From positions 496,001 through 560,000 of the forward strand of contig BCIM01000004.1 of assembly GCA_039545315.1 (NCBI GenBank): DNA of 64,000 bases, written 5' to 3'. Positions 47,439 to 58,605 of this stretch are shown piece after piece (within the stretch, counting starts at the first letter, position 1; each line of letters opens with the position of its first letter). Source of the DNA: Kondoa malvinella (taxonomy: Eukaryota > Basidiomycota > Agaricostilbomycetes > Agaricostilbales > Kondoaceae). The notes under the pieces were generated by a model. It worked only from the letters and a program-made list of their open reading frames with translations, searched no databases and had not been told where the DNA came from. The position numbers and the translations under genes are program-made.

Positions 47439-48767
47439 ATGCCCTCTAGCCAACAAGGCCTCTCTAGAGGGGAATTTGTTATCGGCATCGTTCTCCTGCT
47501 CTTCGTCGTGGCTCTTTGGACAATTTCATCCTTCTTGACCAATGCCATACTGACTGGTCACGACGACGACGCAAGCACTATTTACAACAAACCCTTCCTT
47601 GTCACATGGCTATGCACCTCCAGCTTCAGCTTGTACTTGATACGACCTGCCTGTGAAGCGATAATTCGACAATGGAAACCGAAAACTGCGCAAAAAGACT
47701 CCTCCCATACATCCTACTCGGCCATACCTGTGATTGAAGGGGAGCCGGCTGTCAATACGTCCGATAAGCTCGATACTCGTCAGGTAAGCAATGTAGCCCA
47801 TGTCGTTATAAAGTCGCTAAGGCTGTCTCTACAGACGGCCTATCTAGGTCTACAATTCTGTGCAGTCTGGTTCGCTGCCAATTACAGCTTGAACGCTGCT
47901 CTCGCAATGACAGCCGTCTCAAGCACAACAGTAAATATAATTCAACGCTTCTCTTCTATTAAGCTAAACAGACATCTAGATCATGAGCAGCACTTCCGGT
48001 TTTTTCACGCTCGCCCTAGGACATATCCTCGGCCTAGAAAGCTTTTCCATCCTCAAACTCGGCGCTGTAGTAGCTAGCATCCTAGGCGTGTCGCTCGTCA
48101 CGAAAGGCGATTCGGAGGCAGAAAGCCAACAAGCACTCAAAGCTCCTCTCCTCGGTGACGCTTTGGCTCTCCTATCGGCTCTTCTATACGCCGGCTATGT
48201 CTCGCTACTAAAATTGAGGGTTGGCGATGAGTCGAGGATATCGTATGTCACCTCATTTGCCTTTTAATCCATCACTTATATGCGCGCTATCAGTATGCCG
48301 CTCTTCTTTGGCTTTGTCGGCATCATCAACATATTCTTGTTATGGCCTTTTGGCGTGCTTCTACATTACACTGGCATTGAGCGCTTCGAATGGCCATCCG
48401 GCAATGCTCTAATCATCGGCTTGCTCATCAATGCTGCCATTACATTGTAGGTCCTCTTCTTGACTTTGAATACAGTCTGATGATCCCTCACTTAGCGTGT
48501 CGGACTTTGTTTACCTCATAGCGATGCTCAAGACCAGTCCGCTTACAGTGACTCTAGGCATGTCTCTCACAAGTATGTTAATATCTTTGCAGCGTTTGTA
48601 CAAATCTCAATGCGTCCGTCCTAGTACCATGCGCTATTGTTGGCGACATTATAGAAGGCAACAACCCGCGAATATTTGACTTGATAGGCGCAGGCATCAT
48701 CATTGTTGCATTTGTGATCGTAGGGCTGTCAGATCACAGGGAAGCGACAGAAGAAACAGATACATAG
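47439..48767 (+). CDS. SLC35F-like drug/metabolite transporter
   Basis: Polytopic membrane protein of the drug/metabolite transporter superfamily, closest in pattern to yeast YML018C and animal SLC35F5 (vacuolar or lysosomal membrane). The ATG at 47439 gives MPSSQQGLSRGEFVIGIVLL and helix 1 WTISSFLTNAI. It continues with KPFLVTWLCTSSFSLYLI, a hydrophilic loop, AVWFAANYSLNAALAMTAVS and, after an intron near 47935-47985, STSGFFTLALGHILGLESFS. ASILGVSLVTKGDS and GDALALLSALLYAGYVSLLK form the second half, then MPLFFGFVGIINIFLLWPFG, SDFVYLIAMLKTSPLTVTLG and the end IIVAFVIVGLSDHREATEE. Four or five introns; about 370 residues. Its start lies about 180 bp from the divergent Snt2 start. Confidence 0.8.
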
Positions 48768-48914
48768 ACTTGTACAGCATGTAATATGGGGGTGAAATGT
48801 GATGGCTTTGTTCAGACACGAGCGCTTCCTAGGTCTTGGCCTTCAACAGATGCAATGCAGCAACAGATACAACATGCGGGCTATATACATGTGATTTGAC
48901 AAGAGTCATCGTTT

Positions 48915-51900
48915 CTAGGAATCCCTTCGTCGATAGAAATAGATATATGCTGATCTCGTCATCTGCCAGAGCTTGTCAGTATCAACAAGCATGACTGATA
49001 AATATGTGCTCACTTTTCGTACATCATTCTCTTCTATGTGCTGGATCTTGGAATCCCCAATATGTGACCACTGATTTCTACTCCGTACAGCAGCGGTATC
49101 TGTCAAGAATGAGCCGACAGCGCAGGACACATATGAGAGCGACTTACAATGCCCTGAGCTGAGGGTTCCAAAATGCTGGCTGACAGCATACAGGTCGTAA
49201 AGAGATGTGGTAGGTTGAGGCGGTGGTGCTGCCTTGAGGTCATTCGAGTTGTACAGATTGGCAGCTTGTGATTTGGTAGGCGCTGGCACAAAAGGTGTGA
49301 GATCTAGGCCATAGATCGGAAACTGCACAGGCGTGTCTATTTTGTCTGAGAAAGGACCTTTAAAGGAGAAACGCTTGAGGTGAATGAGAAGAATAGGCGG
49401 CAATCGAGCGATGGTGAGCTGTTTGGTCGCTCTGCGAGGCGCTTTGCACTGCGGACAATTCCTGAAACCAAGCATCAGCCGAGAATAGAAAGTAACCGAC
49501 GGGCTTACCACGCATCGTCCTTCTCCAATATCTCTTCCTTCACAAATGCCGCCAAGCAATCTTCCAGCGTGACTTTGGCACCCCGCGTTGAAGGCACTGG
49601 CAAAGACAGATACATGAAGGTGTTGTACGTCGTAGAAGTCTGCCCTATGGTCAGCCTGTTCTAAAGAAGGAGACCCTCGTACTGACCTTGCCGCAGGTCT
49701 GACACTGCATACGATTCTTATACTGGCCTTGGAACCAATGCACAATAAAGCTGTTGTCCCTTCTGAGGTATATCGACCATTCTCTCTGACTAGCAACGGC
49801 TGTCGGCAGCGCTTCCAGTTCGGCTTCCCTTTCCGGTGTGAGCTCGATGGCAGGCGGCTTCTTTTGTACCAGATTGAGATCTTCATGCAAGCCATCCAGC
49901 AAGAAAGCGAGAAACTCTTGAGAATCATGCTGATCCGAACCTCGAAATTGGTCTGCGAAGCGGCAGATGGCATCACGAAAGGTGACAGGCGATACGAAAG
50001 TATACGTCTCGCCCCACAGTACACCAAAGAGCTGTGCTACAGCGTCCGCTAGAGCACCTTTAGTGCCCAGAGGGTTGACATGATTGACCTGTCGTCGATA
50101 GCTGCCATCCTTAAAGTACCGTGCAAAAGGTATGGTAGCTGAAAGACACTGGATTGTGCTGTTCATGTAGCACGTGTTGCCGAGGTTCTTAAGACCTGTC
50201 ATGCCGACGATGCCATCATACCAGTCGAGAGGAACCATCTGCTGCGAGACAGCAGTAAGGCGAGGTGTAGAGGAAAGATAATTATTGGACGAGAGACGTC
50301 TGTTCTGAGGCGCCAAAGGCGGGGGCCGAGAAGGTGATCCGTTAGGCTGAGCAGCCAAAGGCGGTCGCTGAAGCTGGGGTGAAGGAGCGAGATTAGGGTA
50401 ATCAAAAGCGTGCATCGGTCGGCCATTGGTGGATGCAGCAAGATTGCCGTAAGCTTGAGAGCGAGCGGGAGGTGCAGGATTGTAAGGTATCGGCGCCATT
50501 GGCATTTCGTAGGAATTTGAGTTGGTCTTTTGAACAGCTTGCTGTGGCATTGCTAGAGAAGGGCTGAGGGGACTATTTGAAAAGGAAGAAGAACCCGAAG
50601 CCATCCTGGGTCGAGCAAAGTAGTTGGGCGGAGCTGCTGCGCCATGTTGATATGGACTGCTACCGATCTGCTCACTCATTAGCAGAATCCCAAAACAATG
50701 AAATGCCGACTGACCACATCGACAACAGATCTAGCAATATTCGGCGCAGCATACACTTCACCATCCGTAACGGCCGCTCGTCGATTCTGCTTCTTTTCTC
50801 CACTGCTCACATCCAAGCTCCCACTTCGACTGGACCGCCCTTCCAATTTAGCCTTTGCTTCCCGTACGCCATCTTGAACATTCCCAGCTTCTTCACCAAT
50901 CAGACCTTGCCTCCCGACCTGTTCTATCCACTGTTCTAAGCCGCCAATCAACAACACGGGCGGTCTTTTCAGAGATTGGCCAAATTCCCTCGTGTACAAT
51001 GCAGAATTCAGGTTCCACAGATAATAGCTCTCTCCATCCGAAACGAGTGGTTGGTCTGTTGGTATATTACTACTACTCTCATCACACAAGACTACCAAGT
51101 CGTATTCTCTTCGATGTCGGAAAGCGGATTGTTCCGGTTGAGGCGAGTCGAAGAGTGAATTTTCGAGAGTAGAAGAGGATCGTTCACGGCGGAGGATGAT
51201 GGGTTCTATACAGACTGAGTCGAGCGAGGAGAATTTGGAACTGCCGATGCGCAGCGCATTGAATCGATCTCGAGTTCTGATGTCGATGAGTAAAATCTTG
51301 GGAGGAAGAGACGCAATGAGGTAGGACCACAGAGCAGAAGGTAAGACAGCGTTGGTGAATGGTATACTTGGGCTGACTGGTTTTCGAGGAACAGGTGGTA
51401 AAGGACCGCGTTGAGCTCCTGTGCGTTGCAATGAACTTCTATTCGATTTCTCTGGGGAAGCCGGAGTTGCAGGTGAGCTACTCAAGGCACCTTGAGTAGG
51501 TGAGAAGGGAGTCGGACGATCAAAGTCCATCGCATGAGGTATTTTGGTAGGTGGATCAGGTGGTAATTTCCTATGTTTGCTCGGATCTGAGGTTGGTACA
51601 CTTGGGAATTGAGGGAACTGATTCTCTAGCTCGTCGACTGAGGGAAAGTTGCCCTCGAATTCGGACAAAGATGGCGCTATTTGAGGTCGCTTCGGCTCGT
51701 GAGCTGGAGCTGTCGGTAATTCTTCGTCTTCTTCCATATTTTGTTGCTGAAGCAAGTCATCGAGCAGGTTTACAGCTTGGGAAGGAACCGAGGGAGCAGA
51801 AGCTGGTCTATCTGGAGCGTGCTCTTGTAATCGACTTGTCTGTCGCGATATTGGAGCACCGGAAGTAGAAGCATTAATGGGCGGGTCAATGTTCATTGAC

Positions 51901-52688
51901 GAAGCAGATGAAGCAGAGGGTGACTTGGCTAAAGGTGTGGGCCCAGCGTCTTCTACTATCGTACGATTTAATGTTTGTTGCATCGCTTGGGAGCTCTTTA
52001 GAGGTGCTCGACTGCTTGAGGTCGCTGATGTTGTCGATGGAGACTGACCAGATACTTGCAGACCATTCGACCGTAATGCAGCGAGTCGTTGAGCTATGCT
52101 ATTCGGTCGCTCTTTTTGAGGGCTTTGTGGCGGGCTGGAAGCTGAAGCTGGCGAAGAAGGCATATCAAAGCCCTGTGAAGGTAATGTAGGCGGAGATGTG
52201 AGCGTAGGAGAGAACCTGAGTCTGAATTCAGCCTGACATTGCAACATCCGTCTAGACAAGACTCACGCTTGAGTTTGTCTAGGCGACATTGCCCCGTTTA
52301 CGAGCTGATGAGCCATTGTCGCATCGCTACTTTGATCTATTCGCTGTTGCAGCTGGGATTGAAGCACCTTGATCCTCGCCATAGCGGGTTGCAGCCTCTC
52401 GCGGAGTTGCTGATAGGCGATCCAATTGCTGCCAGCCTTATCCAGCATGGTTTGCTTGTACTCTGGGTGATTGATGATGATGGACATGATACCAGCCCAT
52501 TTCATGTAGCCCACATAGGCCTGCTCCAAAGTCTCGGAATCCGCTTTCGTCAAGTCATGAGGTAGTTGATCATTCGCTGCTGAAACAGCTGCGTGGGTCT
52601 TGCGAGCAGTTTCTATCCAAGACTTGAGCGAGTACGTGTTGTCTGGAGCCACTTGAGCTTGTTGCTTGAGCGCAGCTATGGCGCTCAT
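48915..52688 (-). CDS. Doa4/Ubp-like ubiquitin protease with rhodanese domain
   Basis: Deubiquitinating enzyme of the Doa4/Ubp5/USP8 group, which removes ubiquitin from endosomal cargo. The ATG at 52688 opens a helical N-terminal domain like the USP8 dimerisation/MIT region (SWIETARKTHAAVSAANDQL, YVGYMKWAGIMSIIINHPEY). A long Pro/Ser-rich linker follows, then a rhodanese-like domain (PPKILLIDIRTRDRFNALRI to RPPVLLIGGLEQWIEQVG). The protease part has the Cys box TGLKNLGNTCYMNSTIQCLS (near 50170), DQHDSQEFLAFLLDGLHEDL, the zinc pair CQTCG...CPQCK and the His box. That box is restored by splicing: GTLSSGHYTAAVRSRNQ across an intron at about 49090-49150. It ends SAYIYFYRRRDS (stop 48915). Catalytic Cys and His are present, so the enzyme should be active. 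About seven introns. Confidence 0.87.
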
Positions 52689-53833
52689 ATTTCCACAGTC
52701 AATTCAAAGGTCAATCCCAGGCCGCTGCTGCCTCGATTCCGTCCTGAAGGTATCTCAGTGCAAGACTGGTATATTCAGACTGCCATTCGCTGAGCAGTGC
52801 AAGTGGATATCTTGGCAGTGTCCGAGGTATATATCTGTTTCGTTGTTCGCTGTCGACCACGGTCATTGCATCATGCGAAGATCTAGTCACCTGTTCTCTA
52901 TCTCCTGAGGTGCTGTCTGCTTCTCTTGTGTGCTGCTCTTCGTGTCCTGCTTCATCAAACTCGGACGTGATTACTTTATATCACTCTCCGCTGCATGTGC
53001 CTAGAACAGCTCGACACGGCTTGTATGTGTGCTTTTCTAGTCTGTAAGAGCACGCTCTGCTATAGGGTTGCTTTCGGTAACGGCTCGAGCAACGAGCGAG
53101 TCTTGTTCTACCTCTTCTGCCCATTTGTAACACAAACTAGAAGAAGAATCCGCAAAGGCTCCAACCATCTATCTCCAGCGGTGCCTCCTGATTCTTCCAC
53201 CTTTGGTCCAGAATTTTGAACCTGCTTTGACAGCCGAGATCATTTGCGTAGCGGAAACGATGGCCATAGACGCCTGACTCGTCTCCCCTTCCTTGCGACT
53301 GTCCGTGTCAAGCTGGAGTTGCTGAAGCAGGACTACTACCAGAGGTTTGATCTCGTTTGTATCCTAGACCACTGACCAACCAGAGTTGCGAGCGAGCGGT
53401 TAAGGGCTTGTCTTCAAGCTTGGTGATCTTCGTCTAAAGCTGGCGCGTCCATCAACCGCAAACAACAACGATGGTTCCAGACAAACACACACATGAAATA
53501 ACATTTCCCAGAACCGCTCTGAAGAACAGCACGAGATCAAGTCGTTAATAAAGGAATCGTATCTGTAACAGAATGGAGCGCATTGAATAGACGGCGTTAT
53601 GGAAGTGATGAGTTAGGAGCCACGATAGCACTGTTGTGCTTCCTTCGCTGAGCAAGACGCAGCGCTAGTTTCAGGGTAGCTAAAGCAATATGAGACAAAG
53701 TCGGGTCGAGGCATCATCGACTGACCACGAGTACACTCCAATGCAATGTCAGCTTCTTGAGGTGTGAAGAGGCACTGTCAGTCGGTATAGACAAACCAAA
53801 AGGATAGGACATACCATCCAGCAAAGCTCTGAC
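52689..53833. other. 1.1-kb gene-free stretch with copy A of a dispersed repeat
   Basis: Between the ubiquitin-protease start and the next gene no open frame has family features. The first part carries copy A of the repeat described separately (52749-52854). The rest shows no tRNA-like B box and no microsatellite. Confidence 0.4.
52749..52854. repeat. Dispersed repeat, copy A
   Basis: Shares blocks in the same order with 54570-54671: GGTAT(C/T)TCA, then GT(A/G)CAAG(A/G)CTGGTAT, AGACTGCCA, GGCAGTG and a perfect 17-mer TTTCGTTGTTCGCTGTC (52838-52854 here). Small gaps separate the blocks. This copy lies 61 bp upstream of the ubiquitin-protease ATG. Confidence 0.6.
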
Positions 53834-54403
53834 CTAATGGTCGTTCCGCTTGTTAATATCCTTGGTCGCCTCAAACACCTCCTCTACCTCTACACCCAGC
53901 TTTTCAGCCAAGACTTCCATGCTCATGATTAAGCTCTCGCCCAAGCTGAGATCTTCGCTCGACACCACATTCTGCGAATCCATCAATCGCCCAACAGCAG
54001 GTTCATCCTCTACCACATCCTCGATGCACCAGTATCGATCAACCACTTTTGATATAAACGAATCCACCGCTTCAGGAACACGAAAGCTGGAAGAAATTAA
54101 CGGATCATGCTGTTGCTGAAATTGCACGATAGCGCTGAGTGATAGAGAGACATAGTATCCGGTTCCGCTCTTAGGGCTCCAGGACATCCAAACGGCTGCG
54201 TCGGCGTCGCGTAATGCTCGGCTAATAGACTTGCTGTAACTTGGCTTGCACTTGCGAGAGCTCATGTGAGACGGCGACAGCGCAGGCTCAGCTTGAGGCA
54301 GAGCGGAAGGGTTGGTGGCCGGCAAAGTGGAATCCGTGTCTTTTGCGCTGAAGCGCCTCGTCAGCTTTGTAAGTGCCGACGTGAAGTCTTGCATGGCTTG
54401 CAT
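53834..54403 (-). CDS. Uncharacterised 189-residue protein
   Basis: Not recognised. An uninterrupted frame from the ATG at 54403 (MQAMQDFTSALTKLTRRFSA) to a stop at 53834. It begins with a short amphipathic helix, then a Ser/Pro-rich linker, then a region that looks folded: KSISRALRDADAAVWMSWSP, GTGYYVSLSLSAIVQFQQQH, VPEAVDSFISKVVDRYWCIE and a C-terminal helix SLIMSMEVLAEKLGVEVEEV. No signal peptide, membrane helix or zinc motif. The coding strand is favoured because the opposite frames lack such order. Possible extra exons downstream (53650-53830) cannot be excluded. Copy B of the dispersed repeat lies 167 bp upstream of its start. Confidence 0.5.
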   Translation of the reverse strand: MQAMQDFTSALTKLTRRFSAKDTDSTLPATNPSALPQAEPALSPSHMSSRKCKPSYSKSISRALRDADAAVWMSWSPKSGTGYYVSLSLSAIVQFQQQHDPLISSSFRVPEAVDSFISKVVDRYWCIEDVVEDEPAVGRLMDSQNVVSSEDLSLGESLIMSMEVLAEKLGVEVEEVFEATKDINKRNDH

Positions 54404-54799
54404 GGTCGCGAGTTATGGTATGACCGCGAAGAGTGGTGCAAGTCGTCCTGCAAGGGCTCAATTGACAGCAAAGAAGATTGCCAATGTAGCCAGGTATGAT
54501 GGTCTTCAGGCAACACAAGGTCGGTCTGGCACGAAACGATAAGCTTCAGCTGCCTGCTTTGCTCGCCGGGGTATTTCAAGTACAAGGCTGGTATCTAGAC
54601 TGCCACGGAGCTGCAGAAGGCTCCCGGCAGTGAAGGGTATCTATTTCGTATCTATTTCGTTGTTCGCTGTCAAGGGGAGGGCATCAAAACAAGATGGTAT
54701 CAATCAATGCCAGTGAATCTAAGCAATACAAGTCAGTCTAAATCGTCCATCTTCGGTTTACTTTTGCTACATCGTTATACACACTCTTTCCCTCCAATT
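54404..54799. other. Intergenic stretch containing dispersed repeat copy B
   Basis: About 395 bp between the start of the 189-residue gene and the 3' end of the RTA1-family gene. Apart from copy B of the repeat (54570-54671) nothing is recognisable. Confidence 0.35.
54570..54671. repeat. Dispersed repeat, copy B
   Basis: Same order of blocks as copy A, ending in the identical 17-mer (54655-54671). Just before it, the 11-mer TATCTATTTCG occurs twice in tandem (54638-54659), which copy A lacks. Both copies lie upstream of leftward-reading genes and in the same orientation. Confidence 0.6.
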
Positions 54800-55851
54800 C
54801 TATACTTTCGAAGCCGGCTCGTACATTGAGAGTTCCGAGCTAGAATCGATCCGCGTCCCTCGAGATTCGGCATACTTGGCTGGCCAGAATGGTGCAAAGA
54901 CTCCAATGGCGATACATAGTGGAAGAGCGTCGAGTACGAATAGCCAAACTGGATGCGAAGTATTAGCGAAACGTCCTCATGACAAGGGGCCAAGAAACGC
55001 ACTCTCGTTGGTGTATAACTCTCCACCATAACCTTGTGCCATCTCAGCGGAACGGAAGACAGTTCGGATGATGAGGAAAACAGCAGCCCAGTATAGGCGG
55101 AGGAAGAAGTTTCGGCAAGCGCGAGAGTCGTTTTGGTACTTGATGAGTCGGACATGGGTGATGATGACCAGGCACATGAAGAAGATGAAGAGGATGCCTT
55201 GAAGAATGATGCCGACGAGGAAGATCTGTGGGTAATGTCAAATGGTGTTGATAAAGTTGAGGGAGGAAAGCATACCTTGTCTCCAGCTTCGCGAGTATTA
55301 CCTCCTGTAGCTTGCATTCCTCCCCCACTGCATTGTACGACGAATGTAGCAATATCAATCCAAACGAACCACTTTCCAATCTTGGCCTCGTTGAAGAGCG
55401 ACAGGTTGGGCATGGGAACTGCAGAAATGGCCTTTTGATGACGGACGAAGCGAGCGTAAAGAAGGTAGATGAAGGCAAAGAAGGTGACTGGTGAACAAAT
55501 GATGCATAGATTGAGGATAGCATAAAGCGGTATCGAATTAGGATTGCTGGCGAAAGGTATGCGTAGAAACCAGCCAAGGGCGGAAACTGTTAAGCGTCAG
55601 CCGATGCTGGGGAGATTACGTGGCTTTACTTACAGATGCAACCGATGTAAAGGCACGAGCCCCATTGTTCTTTGAATGATCTACCGCGAATAGTGTGGAA
55701 AGCAACTGGATAGCTGATAAGTATATCATCCCGCTGAATAGAAACCCGAGAGCCTACAAATTGCAGCCAGTATTAGATAGACAGCGCCAAATATGCCTGC
55801 CCCGACTTTGGAGGGATCATATTGGAGAATTTTGGGTCTTTCGCCAGACAT
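54800..55851 (-). CDS. RTA1-family lipid-translocating membrane protein
   Basis: Seven-helix fungal membrane protein of the RTA1 family (Rta1, Rsb1), involved in lipid translocation and resistance to toxic sterol-pathway inhibitors. The ATG at 55851 gives MSGERPKILQYDPSKVGAGI and the first helix FGAVYLILAAI. After introns come NPNSIPLYAILNLCIICSPV, TFFAFIYLLYARFVRHQK, then WFVWIDIATFVVQCSGGGMQ, the family's best conserved stretch. FLVGIILQGILFIFFMCLVI and RLYWAAVFLIIRTVFRSAEM follow, the latter with the R..FR..E motif. The last exon gives FWLFVLDALPLCIAIGVFAP and a hydrophilic tail ending YEPASKV (stop 54800). About six introns. Confidence 0.85.
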
Positions 55852-56503
55852 TTCTGCTAAAGCATCAGTTCAGTGGCAGACTTAAGGTAGATGCTACTCA
55901 CCGAGATACAGTCAGGGTTGAAAGGAGTTGAGATGGAGCTCTGCCAAGACTTTAAGCTCAAGATCTGACGAATCTTGAATATCCAACGTACTTGGACAAG
56001 GTCACGAAATCGGAATTTAAGGAATAGCAGAGTGATGGGACAGAAGAAAGCAAGCAAATGGAGTTGTTTTTGAGCCTATCCGAAGTAGCTCGCTACTTCT
56101 TTTGAGGCTCGCTATTCCCCGCACAGCCTCTAGCGAGCCCAATACAACGTTCATGAGCGATCTGCACCACCGCCGTGAGAGCCCAGCGAGCGCCAGATAT
56201 CAAAGCAATGAAGAGCCGCAATGATAAGAGGTTGAGGCCAAAACAGAGTCAAGTGAAGCAGCATCGTATACAGCTTCTGTAGTCAGACACGCCGCAGTCG
56301 ATCATGCTCAAGCCATTCTTGATTGTCGAAAGGCAGCTTATTATTTTTTGAAGCTTGTTCTGCAGTCACCTCATCTCGATACGCGAAATTGTCAAAAGAG
56401 CACTGAATATATACCTGAGCATACTGTGATACCGTGAAAGTCAGAGGCAGCTGCTCGAGCGCGGATTTCGAGTGAACTTCGCCATCTCGCTGTGCTGCAA
56501 AAG
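55852..56503. promoter_or_regulatory. Divergent promoter region (RTA1-family / Dma1-like)
   Basis: About 650 bp between divergent starts. It contains an 8-bp inverted repeat, GAAGTAGC-TC-GCTACTTC, at 56082-56099. No gene or RNA recognised. Confidence 0.35.
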
Positions 56504-58435
56504 ATGTCTATCCCGATTACATCAGTATCTGGCACTGCGTCTCCTCTGCCTTCGCCCTCTTTCTCACCCAGCGGATCGCGCTTCAGCTTGAATGCTTTGA
56601 TACAGCGCAGGCCAAGATCAAACACTGCGAACGGTAGGCAATACCAAAGCAAGTCTATACTACGCCCAGCTGAAACCATTGCACAGGCGGCCTAGGTAGC
56701 AACCCTTCTTCACCGAGCGTGGCCCATCGCGAAGATGACTTTGCATCCGCCGGACAAGCGATGAACGGTCGACAACGATCTCGGACACGGGACGACGCAG
56801 ATGGCTCTCACAACCGATCTCAAAGTTACACTACACCCATGAGCAGCCCAATGTCGAATCAACCATTCATCCTACCCACCGATTCTGCACCTGCTACTCC
56901 GACTGAACAAACTCTAGACCCGCTATCAACAGCCGCTGGGACTTCTATAGCATCTCCTTCTACACCTTCTTCCAATCGCATGCTCCATGTTCGACTCGTA
57001 CCTCATTTAGAAGTATCTTCTCGCTCGCTCCACTTTGAACCCGTCAATCGTGAATTCCGACCAGGTGGAAGCATTAAAATTGGTCGATTCAACGATCGCG
57101 GTCCAAACATTGCAGCCAATGATCTAAAAGCACCTCGCGTGGCATTCAAAAGCAAAGTCGTTAGTCGGTCCCACGCCGAAATATCTGCTGATCGCGAGGG
57201 CAACTTTTGGGTCAAGGATACAAAGAGCTCGAGTGGGACATTCTTGAATCATATTAGACTCAGTGGGCCAGGGATGGATAGCAGGTTGTTTCAGGTCAAA
57301 GATGGGGATGTGTTGCAGCTCGGTGTGGATTACCAAGGAGGAACGGAGGAGATGTATCGCTGTGTCAAGATGAAGGTCGAATTCAACAGGACATTCCAAA
57401 AGGCTGCGAATCAGTTCAAGTGAGTCATACATAACTTTTGAGTCCTCAAGCTGACATCTCGTCTAGTCTGAACGCCCTCAAACAGCTTAGAGCGCTAGGT
57501 GCCGCTCCTACATCAGCCAACAAAGCGAATGATGCAACAACACCTGCTGCCAGAGAAGCAGAATCGTCGACCACCGACTGCTGTATCTGTAAGCTTCTCA
57601 GCGAAAAGTACTGATTCGTGCTAATTGTCAAGCTCAGGTCTGTTCGCCGTCACTGTTTGTCAAGCCTTGTTTATTGCCCCTTGTTCGCATGTGTTAGTCA
57701 TGCTGTCCAATCTATCTGCCTTGAGCTAATTGTTCCAACAGATATCACTTCAAATGCATTCGGCCGCTACTTCAAATGCACCATCCCGGTTTCTCTTGTC
57801 CGCTATGTCGAACTTTCGCCGACCTAGAAGCAGATGTCGAAACTGAAGAAGATCACTTTCTCGAAGATGCAGCAAGAGAAGCAGATGGGTCAGATAGTGA
57901 TCGAGAACAGGCGGAAGGCGAGGACGAGACTCAACAACCTACAGGGGAAAAATTACAAACAGACGGAAGCCCACGACCACAACTTGACTCCAGACGCTCT
58001 TCTACCCAATCTCGTCGCCTGCTTGCAACCCCAAGCGAAGCTGTTCCAGACCAGTACGATCTTCGGCGAGGGTCTATATCTATCAGCGGGCCACATGGAG
58101 AGTCTGTTCTATCCATCACTGGTCGATCATCATCCCGCCCGAGCTCTGTTCGCGGATTCGACATGTCAAATCGAACCATCACACCCATGACATCAACTAA
58201 CGGACTGCGGGCCGAGCATCAATCGGCTACCTCTATGTCTCGTGCTCCTACTGCCATCAGTGACGAAGAGCTAGCCAGACCAGATGATTTCGCAGCTTCT
58301 GTTCAGAGGGACGCTCCCGAGCCAATCGATATGGACTCCACCATGGCACATGGAGAAGACGATACAGTCTTCTTATCTGCGCAAACACCAGCCAACTCAT
58401 CCTTCCTCAGCTCAGTACAATCGTCAAGGGAATAG
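56504..58435 (+). CDS. DMA1: FHA-RING ubiquitin ligase (Dma1/CHFR-like)
   Basis: E3 ubiquitin ligase of the Dma1/Dma2 group, which monitors spindle position and septation. The ATG at 56504 (MSIPITSVSGTASPLPSPS) begins a Ser/Pro-rich leader; an intron at about 56632-56687 joins it to GGLGSNPSSPSVAHREDD. The FHA domain reads SIKIGRFNDRG, VSRSHAEISADREGNFWVKD and TKSSSGTFLNHIRLS, with the Arg and Ser-Arg-Ser-His phosphothreonine-binding residues present. The RING follows through three short introns: CCICLFAVTVCQALFIAPCS, HVYHFKCIRPLLQMHHPG and FSCPLCRTFADLE, giving the expected Cys/His pattern. A Ser/Asp/Glu-rich tail ends at VQSSRE (stop 58435). The order FHA then RING, with little between, is exactly that of Dma1; CHFR's extra Cys-rich region is absent. 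Confidence 0.87.
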
Positions 58436-58605
58436 ACATGTCACCAGTAATCATTTGTCACTTCACTTGTAATAGTTTCAATCGTCACACGTCAATAGTA
58501 GATTATTTCTGATCGAGCATCATACTTCATTGCATCGGTCAAGTGCTGGCTCAGCCATTACAACACAGATATAGCGATCTACGCCTAATGAACTACCCCA
58601 TCTAT

